From Flavobacteriales bacterium (GTDB taxonomy: Bacteria > Bacteroidota > Bacteroidia > Flavobacteriales_F > PHOS-HE28), in the NCBI GenBank assembly GCA_016713865.1, contig JADJOG010000007.1, positions 62,001-126,000 on the forward strand: a stretch of 64,000 nucleotides of DNA, given 5' to 3'. Position numbers and translations under genes: made by a program. Shown piece by piece: positions 41,080 to 49,121 of the stretch. The notes under the pieces are model-generated. The model searched no databases. It saw nothing but the letters and a program-made list of their open reading frames with translations, and was not told the DNA's origin. Every line of letters begins with the position of its first letter. Within the stretch, counting starts at the first letter, position 1.

Positions 41080-43278
41080 ATGCTCCGCCGCGCGCTCTTG
41101 ATATTACTTCTGGCCATCACGGCCCGCGCGGCAGCACAGGTGAATGCCGACCCCTTCGTTCGCGATGCCGACAGGCACTACCAGCAGATGGCATATGCCC
41201 GCGCAGCCGCGCTCTACCGCACGGCTGCTGAGCTGGGCGCGGTGAATGAGCATGTGACCAAGCGGCTCGCGCAATGCAGCATGAAGCTCGGCGATATGCC
41301 CGAAGCGGAGCGCTGGTACTCGGTGGTGGTGAAGTTCCTTAACCGCGAGCCTGCCGACCTATACAACTATGCGCAGGCGCTCAAGGGCAATGGACGGTAT
41401 GAAGAGGCGGAGATGTGGATGGATCGTTACCTGGATGCCATGCGCCAGGAAGGCCCGGTAACGCGAAGCAACATCACCGGTTATGCGCGCAAATTCAACA
41501 TGGATGCCACGCGCTTCAGTGTGAAACCGGTTTCCGTGAACACGGCGTTTGATGATCTGGCCCCAGCATGGCTCGGCAATGGCCAGGTGGTCTTCAGCTC
41601 TAGCCGTAAGGAAACACTCGTGATCCAGCGCAAAGCCGCTTGGAACGACCAGCCTTTCCTGGACCTGTATGTAGCGCGGGTGGCGCCGAATGGCGACCTT
41701 GCCGATGCGAGGCCTTTGCCCGGCAGCGTGAACACCCGGTACCACGAAGGAGCTGCTGTGGCGAGCTCAGATGGACGGACCATCTGGTTCACGCGCAACC
41801 ACTATTGGAAGGGCCGTGCGCAGCGGAGCCAGCGCGGTGTGAGCCGCCTCGGCATTTTCAAAGCGGTTGAACAGGACGGTGCATTCTCCGATGCCGAACG
41901 CTTCCTGTATAACAACCCGGAACTGTCCATCGCGCATCCAGCGCTCTCGCCCAGCGGGCGCAGGCTCTATTTCGCCAGTGATATGCCAGGCGGTTTCGGT
42001 GGCACCGACATCTACTACTGCGAATTCCTGGATGGGGTATGGGGCGAACCAGTGAATCTGGGTTCGGCGATCAACACCGCGCAGGATGAAGCCTATCCCT
42101 TCGTGGCCGCCGATGGAGTGCTCTACTTCGCCAGCAACGGTCATCCCGGGCTAGGCGGCTTCGACATCTTCATGGCCACCAAGAGCTCCGATAGCGGCTT
42201 CGCCGGGGCCATGAATCTGGGCGCGCCGATCAATGGAGCACGCGACGATTTCGGCTTCATCATCGATGCCCTGAATAAGCAAGGCTTCTTCGCCAGCAAT
42301 AGGCCCGGTGGCGCCGGTGGCGACGACATCTATGCCTTCGATATGCTTGCTCCGCTGGAAGAGCGCTACTTGTGCTCCGGCCTGGTGGTGGATCAGGAGA
42401 ATGAGTCACCGGCGATCGGTGCTGAGGTGATCCTCTATGATGAACAGGGAAGCTTGGCTGCGCGCACCGAGACCGATGCCAAGGGCGAATACAGCTTCGC
42501 GGTGCGCAAAGGCACCACCTACCGGCTCGTGGCGCGTATGAAGGACCGCTTCGATGGAGAGCAGCATGTGAGCACCGAGGGCATCGAGCGCCGGCAGATC
42601 ATCACACGGGACATACAGCTGGTACCCGATGCCGGAATATGGCTGCGCGGCACATTGCGGGAGAAGGATCGCGCCGCATTCATCGCTGGCGCCAAGATCA
42701 GCGTCGTGAACATGTCAACCTTCAATACCGAGGAACGCATGAGCGGGGAGGGAGGCGATTTCGCCCTGCGCATCCTAGCGAATGAGGAATTCGAGGTGCT
42801 CATCGAGAAGCCGGGCTTCTTCAGCATGAGCGTGCCCATCTCCACCATCGGCATGCGTCATGGTGTGATTGATCTGGGCACCGCGCGAACACTTGATCTG
42901 GAGGCCATCGAGATAGGCCGCTCGGTCGCGTTCCGCCACATCCGTTGGCCGCAATCCGGCACTCAGCTCGATCCGAAAGCACGGGCGGAGCTGGATCTGT
43001 TGGCGGAGCGGCTTGGCGTGAATCCCGGGGTGAGCATCGAAGTGGCGGTGCATTGCGATGCGCGCGGCGATCTGGCGCGCGAAGCGGAATTGACGCAGCG
43101 TCGCGCGGAGGCGATCGCGACTTACTTGGTTGGCAAAGGCCTCTCCAAGGACCGTGTGCGTGCCAAGGGCTACGGCCTCACGCGCTTGCTCAACCATTGC
43201 GCGCAAGGCGTTCAGTGCAGCGAAGAGGAGCATGCCGTTAACCGGCGCAGCGAGTACACCGTGATCAGCGCTCCCTGA
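41080..43278 (+). CDS. PorE-like TPR / beta-propeller / CRD / OmpA protein
   Basis: 732 residues, intact. Signal peptide MLRRALLILLLAITARAAAQ. TPR-like helices at about 25-125 (ADRHYQQMAYARAAALYRTAAELG, ADLYNYAQALKGNGRYEEAEMW). PD40/WD40-type propeller at about 165-420 (FSSSRKE, LYFASDMPGGFGGTDIYYCEF, LYFASNGHPGLGGFDIFMA, FFASNRPGGAGGDDIYAF). Carboxypeptidase-regulatory-like domains at about 430-610. OmpA C-terminal peptidoglycan-binding domain at about 615-732 (VAVHCDARGD, RRAEAIATYLVGKG, NRRSEYTV). The order matches PorE of the Porphyromonas type IX secretion apparatus (known architecture). Here it is linked to SprF3, so it may be an adhesin-specific anchor rather than the core PorE. Confidence 0.88.
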   Translation: MLRRALLILLLAITARAAAQVNADPFVRDADRHYQQMAYARAAALYRTAAELGAVNEHVTKRLAQCSMKLGDMPEAERWYSVVVKFLNREPADLYNYAQALKGNGRYEEAEMWMDRYLDAMRQEGPVTRSNITGYARKFNMDATRFSVKPVSVNTAFDDLAPAWLGNGQVVFSSSRKETLVIQRKAAWNDQPFLDLYVARVAPNGDLADARPLPGSVNTRYHEGAAVASSDGRTIWFTRNHYWKGRAQRSQRGVSRLGIFKAVEQDGAFSDAERFLYNNPELSIAHPALSPSGRRLYFASDMPGGFGGTDIYYCEFLDGVWGEPVNLGSAINTAQDEAYPFVAADGVLYFASNGHPGLGGFDIFMATKSSDSGFAGAMNLGAPINGARDDFGFIIDALNKQGFFASNRPGGAGGDDIYAFDMLAPLEERYLCSGLVVDQENESPAIGAEVILYDEQGSLAARTETDAKGEYSFAVRKGTTYRLVARMKDRFDGEQHVSTEGIERRQIITRDIQLVPDAGIWLRGTLREKDRAAFIAGAKISVVNMSTFNTEERMSGEGGDFALRILANEEFEVLIEKPGFFSMSVPISTIGMRHGVIDLGTARTLDLEAIEIGRSVAFRHIRWPQSGTQLDPKARAELDLLAERLGVNPGVSIEVAVHCDARGDLAREAELTQRRAEAIATYLVGKGLSKDRVRAKGYGLTRLLNHCAQGVQCSEEEHAVNRRSEYTVISAP

Positions 43279-43897
43279 TTCCCTTCTCGGGTAGAGCACG
43301 GAACGCATAGCCGGCATCAGCGAAATGATCGAGAACCGCAGGGAGCGCGACCCGCAAGCGGTCTGCCGCCTTCTTGCTATCGTGGAAAACGATGATGGAT
43401 CCCGGACGTGCTCGCCGAATCACTTTGCGCGCGCATTGCTCACCCGTCATCGCCTGATCGAAGTCGTAGCTGAGGGCATCCCACATCACGATGTCGTGCG
43501 TGGCGGAGATCGCTTTGGCCTGCGTGCGCGTGATCCGGCCGTATGGCGGCCTGAATAGGCGTGACCCTGTGAATGACTGCGCGCGCGTCGTGCTCTCCAT
43601 ATAGTTCATGAGCGACGTGCGCCATCCGTTGGCGTGGTCCCACGTGTGGTTGCCGATTGAATGTCCCTGTGCGCGCATGGCCGCAACGATTCGTGGGTGC
43701 TCTGCGGCGTTGCGGCCGATCAGGAAGAAGGTCGCCTTGGCTTCATGCTTGGCTAACTGCTCCAGCACCCATGGCGTCATGTTCGGCTCAGGGCCATCAT
43801 CGAAGGAGAGATAGAGCACGCGCTCTAATGCAGGCATGCGCCAGATGGCCTGTGGCAACAGGGCCTTCAGCAGCAGAGGCGGCCGCACCAGGCGCAT
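43265..43897 (-). CDS. Polysaccharide deacetylase (NodB-type)
   Basis: 210 residues. NodB-fold metal-dependent carbohydrate deacetylase. Motif 1 is LYLSFDDGPEPNMTP (catalytic Asp and metal Asp), motif 2 is SIGNHTWDHANG (metal His pair H-x3-H), motif 3 is RLFRPPYGRI, motif 4 is VMWDALSYDFD and motif 5 is IIVFHDSKK. No convincing signal peptide, though the N-terminus is basic-hydrophobic. It follows DUF2723 by 6 bp on the minus strand and overlaps the 3' end of the convergent PorE-like gene by 14 bp. Substrate unknown; peptidoglycan or a surface glycan is plausible. Confidence 0.92.
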   Translation of the reverse strand: MRLVRPPLLLKALLPQAIWRMPALERVLYLSFDDGPEPNMTPWVLEQLAKHEAKATFFLIGRNAAEHPRIVAAMRAQGHSIGNHTWDHANGWRTSLMNYMESTTRAQSFTGSRLFRPPYGRITRTQAKAISATHDIVMWDALSYDFDQAMTGEQCARKVIRRARPGSIIVFHDSKKAADRLRVALPAVLDHFADAGYAFRALPEKGIRER

Positions 43898-43903
43898 GGC
43901 CCA

Positions 43904-46900
43904 TCAGAACTCCTGATGCGAAACACGCTTCGGACCTGGCTCGAAGGGCTGGCCAGTCCGGAAGGCCTCATCCGCCTTTTGGAAGCGGGCTTCAAGCCCA
44001 GCGCCGAAGACCGAATCGGCAATGGAGGAGACCAGGGCGAGACGGCCCATCACAGCGTGATTCATCTGCGCATCGCGCGCGAGTGCTTTCTGGAAGCGGG
44101 CATCCAGGCTCAGGTACCATGCGAGCTGCTCTTCCATGCTGTTGTAGATCTTCTCCGCCAGATCGTTCGCCTTCAGCGAGTCGCCAACCTGATAGTAGGC
44201 CTCGGCCGTTGGTAGCAGCACGCGGTCGAAGGGCACGTTGCGGTCGGGCATCTTCTCCAGGCTGATGTCGAGGATCGCGCGCGCGTCGTCCATGCGTTCT
44301 TCCTTGATCAGGGCGTCCGCCAGTGAACTCAGCTGCAGGCGCAGGTTCGTTGTCATGCGCAGGATGTTCTCATCGAGGTATATCTCGCCTTCGGTGTCCA
44401 TGTTGCCCCAGCGGAACTTGTCCATCACCGTGCGGAACATCTTCTCGGTGGCCACGCGCCCGGTTTCGCCCGTGCGCGGGTTGCCCGGCGACTTGATCGG
44501 CACGATACGGTACGTGAGCCCTTCGAGCTGGAAGAAATCCTGCAAGCCGATATAGCTGTCGGGACCGGTGGTAACAGCGAAGTAGATCGGGCGCGACCAA
44601 TCGTTGTGCGCCAGCAGGTCGAGCACCATGAAGTGGTTCTTCATAACGGCGCTGCGGCCGATGCGCCAGGTGATGGCGTCGACGATTTTGGCTGAATCGG
44701 CTTCGGCCACCGCGCCGCGCTCGATCGCGAGGGCTTTGTTCACGGGAATGGTGAAGGCGTCCGCTGGGATGTACGCGAAGGCATCGGTGCGCACGCGCTG
44801 CATGTTCTTGTCGTCGATCGCGAAGGCGATGGCCTTGCGCAGGTCCATGGGCTGGCCGCCGCCTTTCTCCTCACGCGGAATCAAGTACACGGCATCGCGC
44901 GTGCCTTGCCTGTAACGGTCGGGTGGTATGGTGAACGGCACCGGCTCGCTCTCGTAGGCCTTGCGCCTCATCTGGTCCACGTACCAATCGGTGTTCAGCA
45001 GGCTCAGGTTCACAACGCGCACATCGGTGCGGATGCCCTCTACTTCCTGCGCGTACCAGAGCGGGAAGGTGTCGTTATCGCCATTGGTGAAGAGGATCGC
45101 ATTCGGCGCGCAGCTCTCCAAATAGTTGCTCGCGAGGTCGCGCGCCGGCTTCCGGTTGCTGCGGTTGTGGTCATCCCAGCCTTCGGCCACCATGATCGCA
45201 GGCACCACCAATCCGGCAACAGTTGCCAGCACGGCTCGCGCAGCATCGTTCCTGAGCAGCCGACCGAACAGCACGAACGCGCCGAACGTGCCCACGCCGA
45301 TCAGCGCCATGGCCATGAGGATGTATGAGATGGCATGCCCATCGGTGGAGAAGCCCTCGACTGCGTATTTCAGCACACCAAGGCCGAAGGCACTGGCGGC
45401 GATAACTCCCAGGTCGCGATAGCTCACGGAGCGAGCCGCATCGTACAACGCGTAAACGCCTAGGCCGATCCAGATGGCGAACGCATAGAAGCTGCCCACG
45501 TAAGCATAGTCGCGCTCGCGCGGCTGATAGGGCGTCTGGTTCAGGTAGATCACGATGGCCACACCGGTGAAGAAGAAGAGCAGCATCACCACCGACCAAT
45601 CACGGCCGTGCCGCAGCAGCTGATACACGAAGCCGATCACGCCAAGGATCAGCGGGAGCAGGAAGAACTGGTTCAGCGCCTTGTTGCGCGTCATGATCGT
45701 GGGCAGCTGTTCCTGGTTGCCAAGGCGTTCCGCATCGATGGCCTTGAAGCCCGTGAGCCAATTGCCATCCATGATGTTGCCGCTGCCCTGCACATCGTTC
45801 TGCCTGCCGCTGAAGTTCCACATGAAGTAGCGCCAATACATCCAATCCATCTGATAAGCGAAGAAGAAGCGCATGTTCTCCACGAACGTCGGCTTGTACA
45901 CGGGCTTGTCGTCGCGATTGAGCAACGGGCGCCCATTGCGGTCGCGCACCAAGGAGCCCTTGAAGCCGCTCCACTCCTTGTAGGCCGAGATGTGGCTGGC
46001 TTGGCTGCTGTACATGCGCGGGAAGAGCATGGTGGTGCTCGGCTCATACACCACCTCGCTGCCCTTGCGCGGGTCGGTCACGATGTACTGGTGGCGTACC
46101 GTGTGCCCTGCGTTCTGCTCGGCATAATGGTCGGCGCTCCAGCGGTCGTAGAATTTCTGCACCGTGCGGCCGCCCTTTTCCACGAGATAGGTTGCCGTGT
46201 GCACGGGAGTGCCGTCGAGGCGCTGTGCGGCCATCGGGCTATCCCAGAACTGGCCCATGAGCAGCGGACGATCACCATATTGCTCGCGGTTCAGGTAGCT
46301 GAGCAGGTTGAAGACATTCTCCGGGTTGTTCTCATCGATCGGCGGATTAGCCACACTGCGCACCACGATCATGGCGTAGGTGCTGTAGCCCACAAGGATC
46401 ACCGCCACACCCAGGATCACCGTGTTCCAGAGCACCTTCCCTTGGCGATGCGTCCAATGGAGGCCGTAAGCGATGGCACCAGTGAGCATGAGGGCATAAA
46501 CGAGCACGCCGCTGTTGAAGGGGAGCCCCATGCCGTTCACGAAGCGCAGCTCGAACCATCCGGCAACCTTCACCAAGCCAGGGATGATCACCGCTTGGAT
46601 GGCTCCAAGGATCACCGCGGATACCACGAAGGTGATGATCACGCCCTTGGTGGTAGGCTTGTAGCGCTTGAAGTAGTACACAAAGGCGATGGCCGGGATG
46701 CACAACAGGTTCAGCAAGTGAACGCCGATGCTCAGGCCCATGAGGTAAGCGATCAGGATAAGCCAGCGCAGGTTGTGCTTCTCGTCGGCTACGCTTTCCC
46801 ACTTCAGGATGGCCCAGAACACGATCGCCGTGAAGAAGCTCGAGAGCGCATAAACCTCGCCTTCCACCGCACTGAACCAGAAGCTGTCGCTCCAGGTATA

Positions 46901-47284
46901 GGCGAGCGCTCCCACAACGCCGCTTCCAAGGATAGCGATCAAGCTGCCGCTGGTGAGCGATTCACCGTCGCGCGTGGCCAGCTTATGGGCCATGTGCGTG
47001 ATGCTCCAGAAGAGGAACAGGATGGTGAATGCACTGGCCAAGGCGCTGAGCACGTTCATGGCCACGGGCACGTTCTCTGTGCTGACGAAGGCGCTGGCCA
47101 CGCGGCCTAGGATCATGAACAACGGGGCGCCGGGCGGATGGCCTACCTCCAGTTTGTAAGCCGTGGCAATGAACTCGCCGCAGTCCCAGAAGCTAGCCGT
47201 GGGCTCAATGGTGGTGATGTATGTCCATGCGGCGATCAGGAACACCACCCAGCCGGTGATGATATTGAGCTTCTTGTAGTCCAT
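43904..47284 (-). CDS. DUF2723 family membrane protein (GT-C-like, TPR C-terminus)
   Basis: 1126 residues, intact. N-terminal half (about 10-640) has a dozen or more TM helices. The conserved first loop is TTIEPTASFWDCGEFIATAYKLEVGHPPGAPLF, whose acidic WDCGE resembles the GT-C/PMT active-site loop. The soluble region carries the DUF2723 signature FTNGDNDTFPLWYAQEVEGIRTDVRVVNLSLLNTDWYVDQM. The C-terminal part is helical (AEAYYQVGDSLKANDLAEKIYN). This large protein is widespread in Bacteroidota and has been proposed to be a protein O-mannosyltransferase-like enzyme. The downstream deacetylase is in the same operon. Likely envelope glycan function by inference. Confidence 0.93.
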   Translation of the reverse strand: MDYKKLNIITGWVVFLIAAWTYITTIEPTASFWDCGEFIATAYKLEVGHPPGAPLFMILGRVASAFVSTENVPVAMNVLSALASAFTILFLFWSITHMAHKLATRDGESLTSGSLIAILGSGVVGALAYTWSDSFWFSAVEGEVYALSSFFTAIVFWAILKWESVADEKHNLRWLILIAYLMGLSIGVHLLNLLCIPAIAFVYYFKRYKPTTKGVIITFVVSAVILGAIQAVIIPGLVKVAGWFELRFVNGMGLPFNSGVLVYALMLTGAIAYGLHWTHRQGKVLWNTVILGVAVILVGYSTYAMIVVRSVANPPIDENNPENVFNLLSYLNREQYGDRPLLMGQFWDSPMAAQRLDGTPVHTATYLVEKGGRTVQKFYDRWSADHYAEQNAGHTVRHQYIVTDPRKGSEVVYEPSTTMLFPRMYSSQASHISAYKEWSGFKGSLVRDRNGRPLLNRDDKPVYKPTFVENMRFFFAYQMDWMYWRYFMWNFSGRQNDVQGSGNIMDGNWLTGFKAIDAERLGNQEQLPTIMTRNKALNQFFLLPLILGVIGFVYQLLRHGRDWSVVMLLFFFTGVAIVIYLNQTPYQPRERDYAYVGSFYAFAIWIGLGVYALYDAARSVSYRDLGVIAASAFGLGVLKYAVEGFSTDGHAISYILMAMALIGVGTFGAFVLFGRLLRNDAARAVLATVAGLVVPAIMVAEGWDDHNRSNRKPARDLASNYLESCAPNAILFTNGDNDTFPLWYAQEVEGIRTDVRVVNLSLLNTDWYVDQMRRKAYESEPVPFTIPPDRYRQGTRDAVYLIPREEKGGGQPMDLRKAIAFAIDDKNMQRVRTDAFAYIPADAFTIPVNKALAIERGAVAEADSAKIVDAITWRIGRSAVMKNHFMVLDLLAHNDWSRPIYFAVTTGPDSYIGLQDFFQLEGLTYRIVPIKSPGNPRTGETGRVATEKMFRTVMDKFRWGNMDTEGEIYLDENILRMTTNLRLQLSSLADALIKEERMDDARAILDISLEKMPDRNVPFDRVLLPTAEAYYQVGDSLKANDLAEKIYNSMEEQLAWYLSLDARFQKALARDAQMNHAVMGRLALVSSIADSVFGAGLEARFQKADEAFRTGQPFEPGPKRVSHQEF

Positions 47285-47309
47285 GCGTAAGGTCTCGTTC
47301 GCGAAGCGG

Positions 47310-47317
47310 CGAAAGTA
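47310..47317 (-). promoter_or_regulatory. Putative -7 element for DUF2723
   Basis: TACTTTCG on the minus strand, 26 bp before the ATG at 47284. It is one base away from the TAnnTTTG consensus and the same variant (TAnnTTCG) found before queA, tRNA-Gln and ftsX in this window. Confidence 0.35.
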
Positions 47318-47354
47318 CCCAACGGCCCTTGCCGATCACCTTCGTTTGGAACTG

Positions 47355-47381
47355 TTGTGGCGAAGGATCTTGCTACATTCG
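47355..47381 (+). promoter_or_regulatory. Putative promoter for tRNA-Gln
   Basis: TTG at 47355-47357 and TACATTCG at 47374-47381, with 16 bp between, 28 bp before the mature tRNA 5' end. The spacing is one base below the usual 17-23 range. Confidence 0.4.
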
Positions 47382-47409
47382 CCCCCGCTTTGCCCCGGCA
47401 GGGCGGTAC

Positions 47410-47482
47410 TGGCCGATGGTGTAACTGGCAACACGTCTGATTTTGGTTCAGAAGAGTCTAGGTTCGAGCCCTAGTCGGCCAA
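47410..47482 (+). tRNA. tRNA-Gln (anticodon TTG)
   Basis: Acceptor TGGCCGA (47410-47416) pairs with TCGGCCA (47475-47481), with discriminator A at 47482. Anticodon loop TTTTGGT gives TTG, reading CAA and CAG. The T-arm CTAGG-TTCGAGC-CCTAG is perfect. No encoded CCA. It is followed directly by a terminator and by two extra partial copies of its 3' end. Confidence 0.95.
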
Positions 47483-47634
47483 CAAAGAAGCCCCGCGAGT
47501 AGCGGGGCTTATTGTTGGCCGACTACCAAGTGCGAAGCGCTTGGCGGCGCTGAAGAGCGCCGGGCGAGAAGTTCATCCCGCACGGTTTGAGCGTTGGGCT
47601 TGTGCGAGATGCGGGAAGCCCTAGTCGGCCAACA
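47472..47634. repeat. Inverted and direct partial copies of the tRNA-Gln 3' end
   Basis: TAGTCGGCCAACAA at 47472-47485 (tRNA 3' end) recurs inverted at 47512-47525 (TTGTTGGCCGACTA). CTAGTCGGCCAACA recurs directly at 47621-47634. The inverted copy flanks the first terminator, making an extended palindrome. The direct copy is followed by its own GC-rich hairpin, as if a second tRNA gene end with terminator had been left behind. Confidence 0.8.
47488..47510 (+). terminator. Terminator after tRNA-Gln
   Basis: AAGCCCCGC (47488-47496), loop GAGTA, GCGGGGCTT (47502-47510), then ATTGTTGG. Strong nine-base-pair stem with only a short T-rich tail; it is nested within a longer inverted repeat. Confidence 0.7.
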
Positions 47635-47642
47635 GGAAAGCG

Positions 47643-47668
47643 AACCCCGCGAGAGCGGGGTTCTTCAT
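47643..47668. terminator. Second GC-hairpin terminator before the mtfA-like gene end
   Basis: AACCCCGC (47643-47650), loop GAGA, GCGGGGTT (47655-47662), then CTTCATTTT. It is 15 bp from the stop of the convergent peptidase gene and could end transcription from either side. Confidence 0.65.
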
Positions 47669-47677
47669 TTTGACGGG

Positions 47678-48493
47678 TCAAACGGACCGCTGCGCCGCCG
47701 GATCCTGCTTCAGCAGACCCGCTAGGGTCTCATACAGTTCCGGCTCGGCTTTCCTGAATTCGATGGGCAGCTCGAAGAAGTACTCCACGGCTACCGAGAA
47801 GAACTCCGCTTGGTTGGTGCCCGCATAGTCGCGGAAGAAATGCGGCTCGCGCTGCTTGATGCGTGCCACATGCGCGGTGGCCTGCCGGTTCCAGCTCGCG
47901 AGCAAGCGGCGATCGAGGAAACGGTGCTCGTTGTTTTCAATCATATCCTCGAACCAAAGCGCATGCGCCAGCTCGTGCAGGCCCACGTTGTGCGCATCGC
48001 GGCTGTGCGCGTAGCCATGCACGAAATCCTCCCAGCTGATGATGATGATGCCCGGCTTGGGCCGCACCTCGCCTTGATGCATGCGCCCGCTCTTCGGCGA
48101 ACGGTAGGTGTCGGGATACACGATGATGCGCTCGAAATGCTCCAGCACCAGATCCGGGAAGCCCATGAGCAATTGCGCGGCGCATGCGCTGATCATCACC
48201 TTCTGCTCCTCCTTCACCGGGTTGTCCATACCCGCGCCAATCCATTCCTTTTCGTTTAGGAAAGCCAGCGTGATGCGCTCCATGCGCTGCTTGCCCTCAT
48301 CATTGAGCCGATGGTATTGGATGGCGTATTTGGCGAGGATGGCCTTGTGCTCCGGCCCCATCCCTTTGCTCAGCGCTCGTTTCACCGGCTTCCTATCGCG
48401 CAGCAACGCGTACACCACGCCGATGGCGATCGCGATCGTCATGAACTCGAGGGGAGGCCCTTCCGACTTCAGCAAAAGCGTGAGCAGCATCAC
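47678..48493 (-). CDS. MtfA-like zinc-dependent peptidase (M90 family)
   Basis: 271 residues. N-terminal TM or signal-anchor (FMTIAIAIGVVYALL), then a soluble domain. The zinc motif HELAH is in NVGLHELAHALWFED, with a downstream Glu-rich segment NQAEFFSVAVEYFFELP supplying the third ligand; this matches MtfA (YeeI) peptidases. Also typical are ISACAAQLLMGFPD and IIVYPDTY. It starts directly after the guanine-deaminase-like stop (48494), so the two are co-transcribed. In E. coli MtfA interacts with the regulator Mlc; no such link can be inferred here. Confidence 0.88.
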   Translation of the reverse strand: MMLLTLLLKSEGPPLEFMTIAIAIGVVYALLRDRKPVKRALSKGMGPEHKAILAKYAIQYHRLNDEGKQRMERITLAFLNEKEWIGAGMDNPVKEEQKVMISACAAQLLMGFPDLVLEHFERIIVYPDTYRSPKSGRMHQGEVRPKPGIIIISWEDFVHGYAHSRDAHNVGLHELAHALWFEDMIENNEHRFLDRRLLASWNRQATAHVARIKQREPHFFRDYAGTNQAEFFSVAVEYFFELPIEFRKAEPELYETLAGLLKQDPAAQRSV

Positions 48494-48977
48494 TCAGTAA
48501 GCGGTCTTGTCGCTCTTCGTTTTCCATGCCTCGAAGACCGCGCGCGCTTCGTTGCGCAACACCTCGGCGATGGTGGGAATGCGGCGCTGCTGTGGAGGCA
48601 AAGGCAGCTCGTCGTAGATCAACTGGTCATCGAAGCCCGCATCGGCGGCATCGGTGCGCGTGGCGGCGAAAACGATGCGGTCCGGTCGTGCCCAGTAGAT
48701 CGCGCCCAAGCACATTGGACAAGGCTCGCAACTGGTGTAGAGCGTGCATCCGTCAAGTTGATAGGAGCCGAGTGCCTTGCAAGCTTCGCGGATGGCCACC
48801 ACCTCGGCGTGCGCTGTGGGGTCGTTGCTGCTGGTGACCTTGTTATTCCCGCGACCGATGATGCGGCCATCCTTCACGCATCACGCAGCCGAAGGGGCCG
48901 CCATCGTTGCGGTCCATGCCTTGTCGGGCAAGGGCGATGGCTTCGCGGAGGAAGCGCTCGTCGGTAGTGTGCGGCAT
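48494..48977 (-). CDS. guaD: Guanine deaminase-like nucleoside/base deaminase (frameshifted)
   Basis: About 160 residues. Zinc-dependent deaminase fold. N-terminal part MPHTTDERFLREAIALARQ to GGPFGCV is in one frame from 48977. After an indel near 48868-48876 it continues as KDGRIIGRGNNKVTSSNDPTAHAEVVAIREACKALGSYQL. The zinc motifs HAE and CEPCPMCLGAIYWARP are present, then TDAADAGFDDQLIYDE and a terminal AW-x-x-K-x-DK-x-Y. These closely resemble Bacillus GuaD, so guanine to xanthine is the best call; tRNA adenosine deaminase is less likely. It is first in a pair with the MtfA-like peptidase. Confidence 0.88.
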
Positions 48978-49057
48978 GTGGCGAAGGTGGCAATCCCGCA
49001 GCTTTGTGGGAAGCCAAGCAGATTTCGCCCACAGTGAGCGATATAACAATGCCTTCG

Positions 49058-49117
49058 TTGTCATTTTGCATGACAATGCAAATATTGTCATTACATTTGC
49101 CAGCAAATCCATTGTCA
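49058..49117. promoter_or_regulatory. TTGTCA operator-like array upstream of the ATPase pair
   Basis: TTGTCAT (49058-49064), five bases, then ATGACAA (49070-49076) form a perfect 7-bp dyad. TTGTCAT recurs at 49085-49091 and TTGTCA at 49112-49117, so four copies of the motif fall within 60 bp of unusually AT-rich DNA just before the ATG at 49122. This suggests a binding region for a dimeric repressor or activator acting on the ATPase operon, or on the divergent guaD-like gene. The regulator is not identified. Confidence 0.45.
49066..49099 (+). promoter_or_regulatory. Putative promoter of the ATPase operon
   Basis: TTG at 49066-49068 and TACATTTG at 49092-49099, an exact TAnnTTTG match, with 23 bp between. 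Expected transcription start is about 49106, leaving a very short leader before ATG 49122. The promoter overlaps the TTGTCA motifs, so factor binding would block it. Confidence 0.5.
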
Positions 49118-49121
49118 AGTC

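Noticed and set aside
47410..47668. Integrated prophage or genomic island at tRNA-Gln
   Set aside because: Only about 140 bp separates the tRNA end from its direct copy, and no integrase or phage gene is nearby; at most an empty or decayed site.
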